Assembly (NCBI GenBank): GCA_015680685.1
Contig: MNCI01018161.1
Span: forward strand, 453,461-515,460
From: Gnetum montanum
Lineage: Eukaryota; Streptophyta; Gnetopsida; Gnetales; Gnetaceae
Reading direction: 5' to 3'
DNA: 62,000 nt
Shown piece after piece: positions 33,594 to 45,810 of this stretch. The notes under the pieces are model-generated. The model had not been told where the DNA came from, did not search any database, and worked only from the letters and a program-made list of their open reading frames with translations. A program made the position numbers and the translations under genes. How positions within the stretch are numbered: position 1 is the stretch's first letter; every line of letters starts with the position of its first letter.

Positions 33594-35499
33594 TCATTAG
33601 TAAGGTTGCTTACCAAAGTTAAGTTATACCTTACTTCTTGCCTTAATGAGTTTGTTCTGATTCCATGTGATTTTAAAGTTAGGAGTTTTTATGGGAATGT
33701 CCCCAAAAGATTTTAATATTATGTCCACTTTGCTTAGGTGGTTTTGGAGTTTAATTTCCCAGTATAGATAAGGAGATGAAATTGTTTTGGGAACATGTTT
33801 ATTATTTTTATACCTAATTACCCTTGATAGTGTCCTTTGGTGATGATGAAGTTCAAAAAATTTATATGCAATTTGATGTGTTCCCCTCCCCCATGACTAA
33901 GTTTAACACTTCAAGTTCAAGTAGGTTCAAATGGAATGAAAATTAGAGCACTAGCAAGCGAGTTATGGTTATCGACATAAGAGATGTGTAATCGCAAGTC
34001 ATAGAAGAAAATTTAAAAAACTTTCCCCATGTGAATAGCTGAAAATGATGTTGACATGCGTGGGGGGTCCATATATATTTTAAGGATGCAATATCGCATA
34101 CCCATTGGTGGGGACCCGATATCACATCCTATCAAAAATAGGGTACTTGAAAAATTTACAAATTTTTTGAAACTCCAAGGTATAATGGAGGATGTGTAGG
34201 TCAATGTAAAGGGATCTAGGATAATACAAATGATTCTTGAAGGCACAAAGAGTATAATGGTGTAAAATTTATCAATGAAAATCATGAAGAGTAGAAGGAA
34301 AAAGGACATATGTTAGCTCATAGGAATGTTTGAATGAAAAAGATGATAAGGGAAAGAAGAACGTTGGTAATACTTAGAGGATATAAGATGATGAGTGGGA
34401 TATGTGTTATAAGTGCAAATTACAAGGGTTACGCAAGTGGGTCCTTCCCAAAGTAGGTTCCAACCTATAGTTCCCTTGCGTAACCACATCTTAGAATGTC
34501 CATAGGCATTAGAAGGGTTGAATGTAATCCCCACCGATCTCATAAAACACACACATGTAGATATCACCGTGATGAGATATGAATCCCATGCTACCCGAGT
34601 CACAAGTCACAATTACATGAACATTGAGATGAGGCGAATTGTAGAAGGGATTGTAGAGATTGGGACATGAGGTAACTAACTTAGGGCATAATGAATCCTA
34701 TGTGTAAGGCATGATTAATGTGTCATTTACCTGTCACTCCAAAATCAAGACCAAGTTCATTCCTTTGATTAGTGACATCTCATTGCTTCATGTAATGATA
34801 AAAAACCATAAGAGCATCATGATAGCAAGGCGTACAATCACTTGACATTTTGTTGAAGGGAGGAGTGATTTCGCATTGTGGTACTTTTTTTTATGAAGTG
34901 ATTAATTTAGAGAAGCTACCTACATTCAGGCATGGATGCATGTCTTTCTAGTGGGGCCCCCTAGAATAGCGTTATTTTTTTCTAGTTGAGTGTCTTTTGA
35001 TTACTCTTACTCCCATTTTTCGTTAGATCTACAAGGATCTTAGTACAACCAAGCTGCATGATAACTCTTACAGATGCCACAAAAGAGAATCCACAAGTCC
35101 CCTTGATGTCACACCCTAGCCATTCCTTCTTGGTCCATCATTCTTCATTCTAGGCATAATAACACAAGGTTACTTTAAGTTTTAATGATTAGGAATATCA
35201 CTGTACCTAGAGTAAAACCTCTTATTAATGGAATGGGTAGGCGGATGTTGTGGGATTGCTATCCAAATAATTAGTCACCTGAGACTTGATAGCATAAAAC
35301 AACATCTCAATCATTGGTCACATGAGTGTTTTATTCCTAGATGAGATTACTTTATAAAAAGGTAAAAAGGTAAAATAATAAAAAGACAAAAAGGCAAAAA
35401 GATCAAACAATAAGTTGAAAAGTGAAAAACTAAAAAACAAAAATTTTAAAATTTAAAGAAAATGAAAAATATTTATTAATCCTACTTGTTATTAGAATG
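33594..35499 (-). other. Spacer of element B with promoter-like block
   Basis: Non-coding. It contains CCATATATATTTT (about 34068-34080) next to AATATCGCATACCC and CCCGATATCACATCC (34090-34128), the same kind of block as in A at 45850-46040. It also has a polypurine-like motif at 33884-33900 and the GGGTCC motif near 34440. No pol remnant was found. Confidence 0.55.
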
Positions 35500-36130
35500 G
35501 GGGGTATCCCCCATAACTAAATGGTTGAATATGGTGATGATTAATAAATGAAAAGTTGGGATCCTTGCATGTTGGATGTATTGGGATCCGGTCATATCCG
35601 AGCCACTGGGTGTCTTCTGATGTGATGGTTGGAACATACCCCAAGTGGGGTTCACACACTTGATTGTAGTAAACATAGTGGAAAAATTTTTAAGATGTAG
35701 TCAATTGATGAGTGGCTGACCCACTATGGCACCCATGACTGTGAGATGGTATGCAAGGATCAACATGTCTCCCTTCATGGGTAGATTTACTAGGACACAT
35801 GGTTGTCAGAGTATTGATTGGTGGGCTGGATGAAGTAACATGAGACACTAATTTTAAGCACAACTCTTACGGTCATGTCAAAAGAAGGGGTGTCTTTGAT
35901 GTTGAGGAGAGTTCCCACTACTATTGTTAGCAGAAGCACAAGTAATATTCGTGGGTGGCTGCTATGGTGCAACCCCTTCTGGAACACTTGGTGGTGATGT
36001 AGAAGGAGGTGAAGGATGAGAATGTTGAAATTGAGGAGAAGTGTAATGTACATGAGGTGGTGGTTCTGTTGGAGAGGATACATGTTGATATTAGCAAGGA
36101 GAATAACAATAGTGTGGTGAGATAGAGGAT
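35500..36130 (-). pseudogene. Pro/Gln-rich gag tail of element B
   Basis: Minus-strand frames here give Pro-, Gln-, His- and Ser-rich peptides that align with the tail of A gag (43740-44500). Ends at a polypurine-like motif (35504-35520). Frames shift repeatedly. Confidence 0.5.
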
Positions 36131-37461
36131 GTTGATCTAGTTGGAGAAACAGGATGTTGAACTTGATAAGCACCTAGGTTCAGATGGTATGAAGGATATA
36201 ACCAGTTTGGCGGTGGCCTGCCCCACAACTAGGATTGTTGCCATTGTGATCAAACACAGTATCTCTGTAAGAACTCTGGATGTAACACTCTTTCCCAATG
36301 CTCCTGTAAATGTGAAAATATTGGACATTGGCCCTTGGGATGATTGTATAGCAAAATGTTGCATTGATACGTATGATTGGCAATTGAGCTCTTATTTTTT
36401 TCAACCCTTCTTTTTTATTGTCTAAGGGTATTTTTTCTTGCTTCTTGGTTTTTCATAACTCTACCTCCAATAATGGTGGCATATTCTTAGCATTTTTTAT
36501 GCATCCATTCCATAATCTTATTGATCTTTGCCTCAGTTTCATCCAATGATTGTAGTGTTAGCAAAGATGATTCCACCTCCTTGAGGTGAGTTGATTTCTC
36601 CTTTTTATTCTCATGGGCCCTTGTTGATTTAAGGTTTTGGGCCTATTGAGATTTTTCAATATTCTCCCATCTAACCATTTCTCCTTCTTCTTTTGCTACC
36701 CACTTAATAAGCTCTTGGAGTTGGTGGGTTTGTAGCTCGTATAGTTGACCTTAGGCATACATCCCTAGGGTCTCCCTTGTTTCATTATGGAGCCCATTAA
36801 TAATGTGGTACATTAGCCTTTCGTCGAAGAACTCATGGCCTGGGCAATTTTTTAATAATGCATAGTATCTTTCTAAGGCCATGTCCAAGGGTTCATGTTG
36901 CTTTTTTTTCCACTCTTGGATTTTTTTCCTCAAGGTTGACACTCTTGCATAGGTTTGATATTTTTCATTGAAGAGCTCTACCATTGTTGGCCAACGTTGA
37001 ATTGATTTTGGTTTTAAGGACTTGTATCATACTTTTGCGTGGCCAACGAGTGTCATAGGAAAAAGCTTAAGTTTTTGCCATCCATTATCAATGTTTTTCC
37101 ACACACAAGCATCATGGAAGGCTTGTAGATGATGTTGCAGATCTAAATCATAGCCTCCTGAAAACTTGGAAAAGTTGTTTAAATCAAGCCTGGGTAGATG
37201 GCTTTCCTTGAGATGCCTATGGGATATTCAAACAACCTCTTGTATTTGTGTTAGGCCTGTAGTGGCTAGTAGGGGTTCATCATCACTGGGTAGGTTATGC
37301 ATTTGTGAGTTGGGATGATGTTGTCTTTGTTTATGTTCATAGGAAACCCCTACATCAACTTGGGTACTCCAAACTTCATCTTCATCATCATATAATTCAT
37401 TGGTTCTCTAATGAATTGCCTTAGTAGTTGTTGCGTTATCATAGTATTGTGAGAGAGACAT
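36131..37461 (-). pseudogene. Athila-like gag of element B
   Basis: The ATG at 37461 (minus) corresponds to the A gag start at 42732. The capsid part includes MVELFNEKYQTYARVSTL, KKIQEWKKKQHEPLDMALER, YYALLKNCPGHEFFDERLMY and IINGLHNETRETLGMYA (36984-36751). A zinc-knuckle relic near 36340 reads CNILLYNHPKGQC, with the second Cys lost. It parallels A throughout. Gag is the particle protein; it is not intact here. Confidence 0.82.
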
Positions 37462-37573
37462 GGTTGTAAATTTGTATGTGATTTAATTACAATTATTTCT
37501 TCCTAAAAGATGTATTATTAATACTTTGTTATAGTGATCTTGTATGACGTAACTAATCTAGCTATCTAGCACC

Positions 37574-37592
37574 GTCCCCAGCAATGACACCA
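37574..37592 (-). promoter_or_regulatory. tRNA-Asp primer-binding site of element B
   Basis: Minus strand TGGTGTCATTGCTGGGGAC, a decayed match to the tRNA-Asp 3' end, one base from the 5' LTR end. Confidence 0.8.
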
Positions 37593-37593
37593 A

Positions 37594-38513
37594 TGATGAG
37601 TGATAAGGTACCCCTACACTCAACCATATAAATATGAGCATTTCATGCATCATCTGATCGAACTCCATAGACGGGCTAGTTGCAGTATCCAGATAATTAC
37701 TCGTTGATCATAGTTCATTGTCTTCCCACCTAGACTAGTAATTGCTTTGTCACATATGGTTTAGTCTAGAGTGAGGTGTATGATATGTTCCTAACTAATG
37801 CTACTCATAAAGGTAATGGGAAATAACTTTAACTAAGCTAAGAGGAAAAGGGAGAGAGGAAGCTAGGCTAAGAGGAGATAGGGGAAGAGAGTCTAAGCTA
37901 TCCTAAGTGCGATGAGCATCCATTCCTTAATCATTCGTACACATCTTAGGCCTTGTGCACGACTACCCCTAGGATTACCAAGCACATGGCCTGAGTACGC
38001 TACTGGGATACCAAGTAGTCACACGTAGATGCTCGTGATCAAGTCGTACTCATTTTGCATTTAAGGAGTTTGGGGTAAAGAGATATTAACTACAAAAACA
38101 ATAATTAAATAATTAAACTAAGTGGATGCTACAATGATGAAGTAATTTCAATCTTTATTTCTGGTCATGTGCGTGTCCAAGTACGTCACACTCGAATAAA
38201 GATGTTGTACAATCACAATAATCACACTGTGGGCATGCATTGGGAGAAAGGGTTGAGAGAGAAAGGAAAATAAACTAACTTCTAAAACTAACTATTTATA
38301 AAAATTAAAGACTTACTCCTCTCATGCACCTACATGTGTATTTATAGGCTCATGTAGGAGCCACAAGATCGTGTATCTGATATCATTATTGGGCTGCGAT
38401 ATTGCATACCCAATATCGTGGATCTGATATCGGGGGTCTGATATCACATCCTGATCATTGGATCCACAATATTGGGTATGCGATATCACATCCTGATGAA
38501 TCATGATTCATCA
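37594..38513 (-). repeat. 5' LTR of element B
   Basis: Plus view starts TGATGAGTGATAAGG and ends TGATGAATCATGATTCATCA (38494-38513), a perfect 20-bp palindrome that forms the LTR terminus. TATTTATA at 38339-38346; GATATC-type inverted repeats 38366-38490. Followed by the duplication ACCTT (38514-38518). Confidence 0.92.
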
Positions 38514-39070
38514 ACCTTAATCTATTTTTCTAAAATTTTTTAATTCAATATAATGAACTCTTGGATTATCAAGAAACTCTTTTGCCAATTTTTCTTCATG
38601 TTCATTTTAACACATAACTTAAGCACCTATTTTAGTCTATCTAAGATTTGTTTAAGATTAGATCCATATGTGCGAAAGCTATTCTCAAGAATTCTTCTTC
38701 ATTACCAATTTTCTTCTAGAAGATGTATGGTACCAAGTATTTAAAGTTAGCTAAAGTATTTCATAGATAAAAGGATATATTTTTGTATGAAAAATTTCTC
38801 TAAGGACTTGTAAATGTGGTTTTAGCTTGGTCTTCTAGAGCAATTGAATTTGATTATAACAACTATATGCATTCATTATTTTGTAATATTTATGTCATAC
38901 TATTGTGTCTAACACCTAGTTCACAAATGATAATGGAAAGTGTTCCTTAAATATTTCCATGTTTAATAGCTTAAAGTTCATATAAATTCTCTATTAGATT
39001 CCTTTTTTGGCATAATCATAAATGGGATAAACCACTCATTGTTAAAAATTGAATATATGAACATAGGTTT
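38514..39070 (-). pseudogene. Element E, reverse transcriptase (first part)
   Basis: Minus-strand reading from about 39060: WFIPFMIMPKKESNREFI (family: V.PKK.G), a degenerate middle, EDQAKTTFTSP (family: EDQ.KTTFTCPWGTF), FSYKNISFYL, LANFKYLVPYIF and FRTYGSNLKQILDRLK. The YMDD catalytic box before FRTYG has decayed. The frame continues into 24311 across element B (IKVNHKKIG spans the join). It would have copied the element RNA into DNA; it is clearly inactive. Confidence 0.78.
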
Positions 39071-39839
39071 GAGTTACTTTTTAATCTCTTATTTAATCAC
39101 ATCCTTAAGCTTTAGGTTCAGCCTACACTGAAGCAATGACTTGGACTTTATTGATGAATCCATGTATATATGGTATTGACATATATGTGGTTCAATCCTA
39201 CTAATTTTACCATAGAACCAGACAAAGAAGATTGATCATTTTTTGATCACTTCCAATAACTTTTACGTATGATATTTTGTTAGGTGAACATTGATAATAA
39301 CAAGTTTACCATTATCTAGATGAATACATTCTAGTAATTCTAGTAGTGTCTTAAGCTCAACAGACTTTGGTATTAGTTCTTTTTAAATTTCAGGCTTTCC
39401 CCAATTAATAACTTCGTAGGAAATTTTGTGTAATAATTTCAACATATGCTACTTAGGAAAGTTTATGTTACATGCTTTCCATATCATCTAATTTTTAAAC
39501 ATAGGAACTCATGATTTTTTCAATCAGTTTTATGCATATTGCTAATTTACATTTTCCTCTCTTGTTAGCCACTATGTATTCTTCTATTTTGTTGCTATTA
39601 CATGTAGGTATTATTACATACATGTTTGTTCATAATAATTGTTGCATGTTGAGATAGTAGTTTCTTTAAGGTTTGAAATTTTTTGCACATAGTTACACCT
39701 TGTATCGCTATGTATAATACATGGAACTCTTTATCTCTTGATTATCTCATGTGCATTCTCCTTGTCAATTTATAAGGAAAGGTTCTTGATTTCTAGCTTA
39801 GCATCAATATTGTTAAGACAAACTTGTTTGGTAATAATG
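39071..39839 (-). other. Element E protease-RT linker
   Basis: AT-rich, degenerate, in the position of the linker between protease and RT. No clear motif was seen. Confidence 0.35.
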
Positions 39840-40150
39840 AAGAATTCTCCATTTTATTTCTAACTTAGATCATCGTAAACTTTGCTAGGTATAACCATCT
39901 ATTAATAGTGGTTACCACATCATCAACCTATTCTAAGGAAACTACAACAACTTGATCAGTAGGCTCTAACATAATAATACTTTTTCTTCATTGGAGGTAT
40001 ATTATAGGCTTTATATATCTCTTGGAAAATGGGATTCATGTTTAAAATTGAGTATAATAAGACCTTGTATATTAAATTTTTGATGTTTTGAAAATAAATA
40101 AGGAAAATTCTTGGGTCTATTATTTTCTTAAACAGTATGACCACTTTAAT
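39840..40150 (-). pseudogene. Element E aspartic protease remnant
   Basis: A 62-codon open stretch (40144-39956) reads LFKKIIDPRIFLIYFQNIKN, then the eroded active-site segment YSILNMNPIFQEIYKAYNIP. It aligns with the C protease (LPRKLTNLGSPLIYLQIVEN..GSGSGVNLISQKMY) but the catalytic Asp is gone. Confidence 0.6.
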
Positions 40151-41799
40151 CTAATTGGTTACATTAGAGATCAAAATGATAATTTTAACATTAAGCTTAG
40201 TGGAGATGGATGTTATTGGTTGTGATGTAACACTTGGAGGAATTTTAGATTTTGTTTGAGATACAACCTATAGATCTCATGCTTGTTGAGGTGGGCTAAT
40301 AGGTCTACTAGTATTGTCCATAGGAATAGAAATTACCCTAAAGAAAGGACACTTTCTAGACTTACATGTAGAACTGCTAACATCATTATTTACCTACATG
40401 TTTATGGCATGGGTAGCATTTTTTTGCTATCACTATGATGGCAGCTCTTACTAAATATGAGATAGAGGCATGGGATGAAGTAAATTATTGGAATGTTGAG
40501 TGTGTAGATGAGAGAAATATAAAGATGAGTCAATACATGGGGTTATAGATCTATGATATTCTAGATGGTATTAATAGTAAGAAGGGGCATAAGTAGCAAG
40601 GCTAATAGGAGAAAAAATTTGATAGACATTGTATCCATAAGGTTCAAATTGGTAATAAGGGTACTATGATATTGTCAATAACATCCCCCATGACTATGGG
40701 TTTTACCATTACTATTAATATTTTTCTTGAGCCTATGGAGGTATCTTGATAAAATAATATTATAATTGATAGGGCTATCTATAATTGTCCAAGGATATGA
40801 TAACCTCTTTGGCATTTTCCTTTTGATGGCTTTTGGATTAAATGCATAAATTCCAAACTCTTACACAAAGGCAATCATGTGTGACATTATTGAAGATACA
40901 TCCTTGAGATGTTCATATTGGCTGATGTTACGTTCATCATTTCCTTAAAATTTAGAATTGAAAATCTCTACAATAGTAATTATTTTTCACTTTTGTCTAT
41001 GTTCGTTCCTTTTTATTTTTTTCTTCTTCTTCTTATCTTGATTATTCTTTGCTCCTATATACTCACTATGTTTCTACATGATTTTTAATATAAAAAAAAT
41101 TTCTCATTTACAAAATTTCATATTTTTCTAATTTTTATCAAGATCTTTGATATAGAATTTTCCATGGGTAAATTTTTCTACTAAACTACCTTGTTTAGTG
41201 GAACCTTCTCTTGAGTCTCGCAAACATACATATCTCTTTTATAAAGAGATGGATCTCTATTGTATTTCTTAGTACTTTTTCTCTTTCTAAGTTTATCTTC
41301 CTCCTTAGCTACTTGATCAATGAGCCATTAGATCTAATGGTTTTTTATCTTTGATAATCTCGTTTAGTTATAGATTCCAAGAGTTTTTCATGTTTTATTT
41401 TTGAGCCCATCTATCGTATGATGAAGATGCACCTTTTGAAAGTTGTAATGATTTAGATAATAGTACAACAATAAAAAATATTTGCTTAGGGCTACATTAA
41501 GAGACTCATGAATGCCTTTCTTTGATCCTTAGATTTTTTATTTCAACCTAAACATCCTTAAGTATGTTTGATAATTCTCATTAAAGACGTTCAACATGAT
41601 GATTCATTGATGAATGAAATTAGGTTCCAATGAGTGGTAGCTTCTTTTTGCTTCCTTAATAAGTGTTTTGAGAAATAACTTTAACTTCTAATATTTGATT
41701 TCAATATTTTTTAGGGCTAGGCTTATGCTAGAAAGGCATTACTTAGATCAAAATTAAAAAGTGTGAAAATAGAATGTTTAATAAAAATTGAATAAATAC
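40151..41799 (-). pseudogene. Element E gag remnant
   Basis: Minus-strand fragments match the D gag: a decayed AKRSYHSLEPNSIHQ segment and LMRIIKHT near 41680-41570, and a trace of the knuckle region near 40920. A polypurine motif at 40685-40697 occupies the same place as one in D at 6950-6962. Many stops and frameshifts. The N-terminal part is cut off near the insertion of element A. Confidence 0.55.
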
Positions 41800-42590
41800 T
41801 GATGAGTTATCATTTTGTTGGCCACGATATTGCATACGCGATATCGTAGCCTGTATCCTCATCTATAAATAAGAGGTAGATAGATAGAGTAGGGGATGAT
41901 TAGTTCTTAGCTTTAAGTGTTTAGTTTTAAGTAGTTCTTCTCTTAACCCTTCTCTCCCAGTGTATGCCCACAGTGTGGTGATTGTAATTGTACGACATCC
42001 TTATTCGAGTGTGACGTACTTGGACACGCATATGACCAGAAATAAAGATCGAGATTACTTCATCATTGTAGCATTCACTTAGTTTAATTATTTATTTAAT
42101 TGTTATTTAATACTTTCTAGTTAATATCTCTTCACCCTAAACTCCTGTTAAACGCAGAATGAGTATGACTTGATTATGAGCATTTAAGTGTGACTACTTG
42201 GTAACCCAGTAGCGTACCTAGGATTTGTGCTTGGTAATCCCAGTGGTAGTCATGCATGAGGTCCAAGATGTGTATGGATGATTGAGGAATAGATGCTCAT
42301 TTCACTTAGCCTAGCTTATATTCTCTCTCACCCTCTCTCCCTTAGCTTAGTTAATATTAGTTTCCATTACACCCAAGAGTAGCATTAGTATAGGAACACA
42401 TCATACACCTCATTCTGGACTAAACCATATGTGACAAAGTTAACACTAGTATAGATGGGAAGACAATGAACTGTCACCTAAGGATAACTATCTTGATACT
42501 ACAACTAGCCTGTCTATAGAGTTCAACTGGATCGTGCATGAAACGCTCGTATTTGTATGGTTGAGTGTAGGGGTACCTCGTCACTCATCC
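41800..42590 (+). repeat. 5' LTR of element A
   Basis: Starts TGATGAGTTATC, ends CGTCACTCATC. An inverted pair GATATTGCATACGCGATATC (41826-41845) lies 19 bp before TATAAATA (41864-41871). Confidence 0.93.
41826..41871 (+). promoter_or_regulatory. GATATC inverted repeat and TATA box of A 5' LTR
   Basis: The GATAT..ATATC arms and TATAAATA are conserved in every LTR of this family in the window (47136-47181 in the 3' LTR; minus-strand equivalents in B, C and J). The position fits a U3 promoter with a factor-binding dyad upstream of the TATA box. Confidence 0.65.
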
Positions 42591-42591
42591 T

Positions 42592-42610
42592 TGGCACCGT
42601 TGCTGGGGAC
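42592..42610 (+). promoter_or_regulatory. tRNA-Asp primer-binding site of element A
   Basis: TGGCACCGTTGCTGGGGAC differs at two positions from the Athila consensus complementary to plant tRNA-Asp. It lies one base after the 5' LTR. Confidence 0.88.
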
Positions 42611-42731
42611 GATGCTAGTTATCTAGATTAGCTATATTATACAAGGTCACTATATAGGAATTAATGATATATCATTTAGAAATAAATAATTACAAAAAGG
42701 CACATACAAATTCACACACAATCTCACAACC

Positions 42732-43740
42732 ATGCCTCTCCTACAAGACTATGATAATGCCACATCTAGTGAGGCAATTCATTGGAGAACCAACGAATTA
42801 TATGACAATGAAGATTGGAGTACGCAACCTGAAGTGGGGGTTTCTTATAAACATAAACTAAAGAAAAATCATCCCAATGCATGGAAGCATAACTTACTTG
42901 ATGACGATGAACCCCTATTGGCCACTACAAGCCTAATGCAAATACAAGAGGCTATTCGAATCTCCCGTAGGCATCGTAAAGAGAGTTGCCTACCTAGGCT
43001 TGATTTAAATAAATTTCCCAATCTCTTAGGAGGCTATGACTTAGATCTGCAACAACATTTACAAGCCTTCTATGATGCCTGTGCATGGAACAACATTGAT
43101 AATGGTTGGAAAAAAATTAAGCTCTTTCCTATGAAACTCATTGGCCAAGCAAAAGTATGGTATAGATTGTTAAAACCAAATTCAATACGACACTAGGAAA
43201 CAATGGTAGAACTCTTTAACGAAAGATATCAAACCTACGTAATAGTGTCAGCCTTGAGGAAACAAATCCAAGAGTGGAAACAAGCACAACATGAACGCTT
43301 GGACATGGCCTTAGAAAGATATTATGCACTATTAAACAACTACCTAGGCCATGAGTTCTTCGAGGAAAGGCTAATGTACCATCTCATTGATGGGCTTCGT
43401 GATGCAACAAGAGAAAACCTAGGGATGTATGCCCAAGGTCAACTATACGAACTACAAACCCATCAATTCTAAGAGCTTATTAAGTGGGTAGCAAAAGAAG
43501 NAATATAGTTTTGACAACCCGAGAAGTAGGACAAAATATCATTAGACATTCGGAAAGAAGGAATGAAGAAAATAAGAGCTCAACTACTGATCATACATAT
43601 GAATGTAACATTTGCCTATACGATCACCCCAAGGGTCAATGCCCAATCTTGTTACATTTATATGAGCATTGGGGGAGCACATTACACCCAGAGTTCATAC
43701 AGAGATACTGTGTTCAATCACAGTGGCAACAATCCTAATT
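42732..43740 (+). pseudogene. Athila-like gag of element A
   Basis: The ATG at 42732 (context ACCATGCC) opens a frame broken by TAG at 43194-43196 (where B has Trp) and TAA at 43470-43472 (where B has Gln), then a frameshift near the N at 43501. Motifs: LDLNKFPNLLGGYDLDLQQH, LQAFYDACAWNNIDN, KLFPMKLIGQAKVWY, MVELFNERYQTYVIVSAL, RLDMALERYYALLNNYLGHE, YHLIDGLRDATRENLG. Zinc knuckle CNICLYDHPKGQC (about 43605-43643) has CX2CX3HX4C spacing, one residue shorter than the usual CX2CX4HX4C. This is the best-preserved gag of the family. It would form the particle that packages the RNA. Confidence 0.88.
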
Positions 43741-44500
43741 GTGGGGGAAGCCACCCTTAAACTGGAGACACCCTTCGTATCATCCGAATCTAAATGTTTA
43801 TCTAGTTCAACATCCTATTTTCCCAACTAGATCAGCATACTCTATCTCATACATTATTATTCTCCTCAATACTATTAGCCCATGCCTTCAACACAACCAC
43901 CACCTTGTGTATCGTACACTTCTCCTCAATTTCAACATTCTCATCCTTTCCCTCCTTCTACATCGTCACCAACTATTCCTGAAGTGTCTGCACCATAGCA
44001 ACAACCCATGAATGTTACTTGTGCTACTATTGCCAACAACAGTGAGAGGCCCCCTCAACATCAAAAGTGTTCCTTCTTTAAACATGACTGTAAGAAGGGA
44101 CAACACAATTCCATGGCCACTGCATTCTCTAACTTAGCATAAGTCCAACATGGTGGTACACCCTTCCCTTCGAATCCAACGCCTCATGTCACCTCATCAA
44201 GGCCACGAAGTAACACTCCAACAACCATATGGCCCAATGAACATAGTCATGGAGGATGAGATCCTAATCCTTGCATACCATCTTACGGTCCCAGATATGA
44301 TAGTGGGTCAACTCTTTATCTAAGAACCACATCTCATAAATTGCCCCACTATGCTTACTATAATCAAGTGTGTGAACCTGAATGGGGTAAGTATGACCAT
44401 GTTTCAATGTTTCCAATATGTAAGGATCCTCATCTTTCATTTATTAGTCCATGCCATGCTCAACCGTTTGGTCATGGGGGATATCCCCCAATTTAATAAC
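43741..44500 (+). pseudogene. Pro/Gln-rich gag tail of element A
   Basis: Frames give Pro/Ser/Gln-rich peptides, then a part with KCSFFKHDCKKGQHNS (a Cys/His-rich patch near 44065-44110) and, near 44460, HAQPFGHGGYPPI ending at a stop. The nucleotides coding FGHGG coincide with a polypurine-like motif GGTCATGGGGGATATCCCCC (44472-44491). No protease motif follows. Confidence 0.5.
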
Positions 44501-45799
44501 AATCAGGATTAATAAATATTTTTCATTTTCTTTAATTTTAAATTTTTTATTTTATCTTTTGTCTTTTTTTTTCTCTTTTTATAAGTAATCTCATCTACAA
44601 ATAAAACACTCATGTGGCTCATTGGTTGAGGTGTGTTCTATGTTATCGAGTCTCGAACAATCAATTATGTGGACAGTGAGCCCATTACACCCACTCATCC
44701 ATTCTACAAATAAGAGGTTTTGTCAAGGGTATAGTGATATTCTTAACATTCTTAAAACTTAAAATTAATTTTGTGTTCATTGTACCCAAAATGAATAAGG
44801 ATGGATCAAGAGGGAATGATTAGGATGTGACACAAAGGGACTTGTGGATTCTCTTTGGTGATGTCTGTGGGAGTTATCATGCAATGTGGTTGTACTAAGA
44901 TCCTTGTAGATTTAATGAAAAATGAGAGTAAGAGTAATCAAAGGGGCACTCAAAAATCCAATGCTATTCTAGGGGGTCCCACTGGAAAGACATGCACCCA
45001 TGTCTGAAGGTTGGTGGCTTCTCTAGATCCAGCAATCAAAAAAAATAAAAAGATAACAAAGGAAGTGCCACAAAACAAAAATCACTCCTCCATCGAACAA
45101 AATGCCAAGTGATCGTACGCCTTGTTGTTATGATACTCTTATAGTCGCTCATTATGGGACGAAATAATGCGGTGTCACTGATCAGAGAAATGGACTTGGT
45201 CTTGATCTTGAAATGATGGGTTAATGACACATTAATCATCCTTTACACATAGGATTCATTGTGCCCTAGGTTAGTTTCCTCATGTCCCAATCTCTACATT
45301 CCCTTCTATACTCCATCTCATCTCGCTATTCTTGTAATTGTAACTTGTGTCTTGTGTAGCGTAGAATTCTTACCTCATCCTGGTGATACTTACCTATGTG
45401 TGTTTTATGGAACCAGTGAGAATTACATTTAACCCTTCAAGTACCCATAGACACTTTTAAGTGTGGTTACGTAAGGGCATTATAGGTTGGAACCTGCTTT
45501 GGAGAGGACCCACTTGCATAATTTTGTAATTTGCACTCATTATCCATCTTCCACACACCATTTATTAACCTCGACATATTGTCAACAATGTTCTTTCCCC
45601 TATTACTATCCCTTTGAATTCCAACTTTTCTATGAACCATCACATGCACTTTTTCTCTTCCTTACCACCACATATCATTATTTGTGCCTTCAAAACTAAC
45701 TAAATTACCCTAGAACCCCTTAATAATAGCCAAATGTCCTAAGTTTACAACATCAATTTCAAGAAAATCTTAAAAAAAAATTCGGTATCTTTCATTGTG
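44501..45799 (+). other. Non-coding spacer of element A
   Basis: No gene. Matches in inverted orientation the spacers of B, C and D (GAGAGGACCCACTTGCA motif near 45500). The pol genes expected here are absent. Confidence 0.55.
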
Positions 45800-45810
45800 C
45801 CCAATATCAA

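Larger units (their letters stand above)
24312..38513 (-). mobile_element. Element B: Athila-like element with gag and a second ORF but no pol
   Basis: 3' LTR 24312-25137, 5' LTR 37594-38513, tRNA-Asp primer site 37574-37592, perfect target-site duplication ACCTT. Without the nested element C (26102-31581) it is about 8.7 kb. On the minus strand the order is LTR, primer site, gag (37461 to about 36130), Pro/Gln-rich tail, spacer with promoter-like block, second ORF (33593 to 25329, split by C), polypurine tract, LTR. I find no protease, RT, RNase H or integrase. It inserted into the RT of element E. Confidence 0.92.

Noticed and set aside
34013-34603. Several minus-strand frames of 60-98 codons in the B spacer
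   Set aside because: No domain, not conserved in frame with the inverted equivalent in A (45430-46100).
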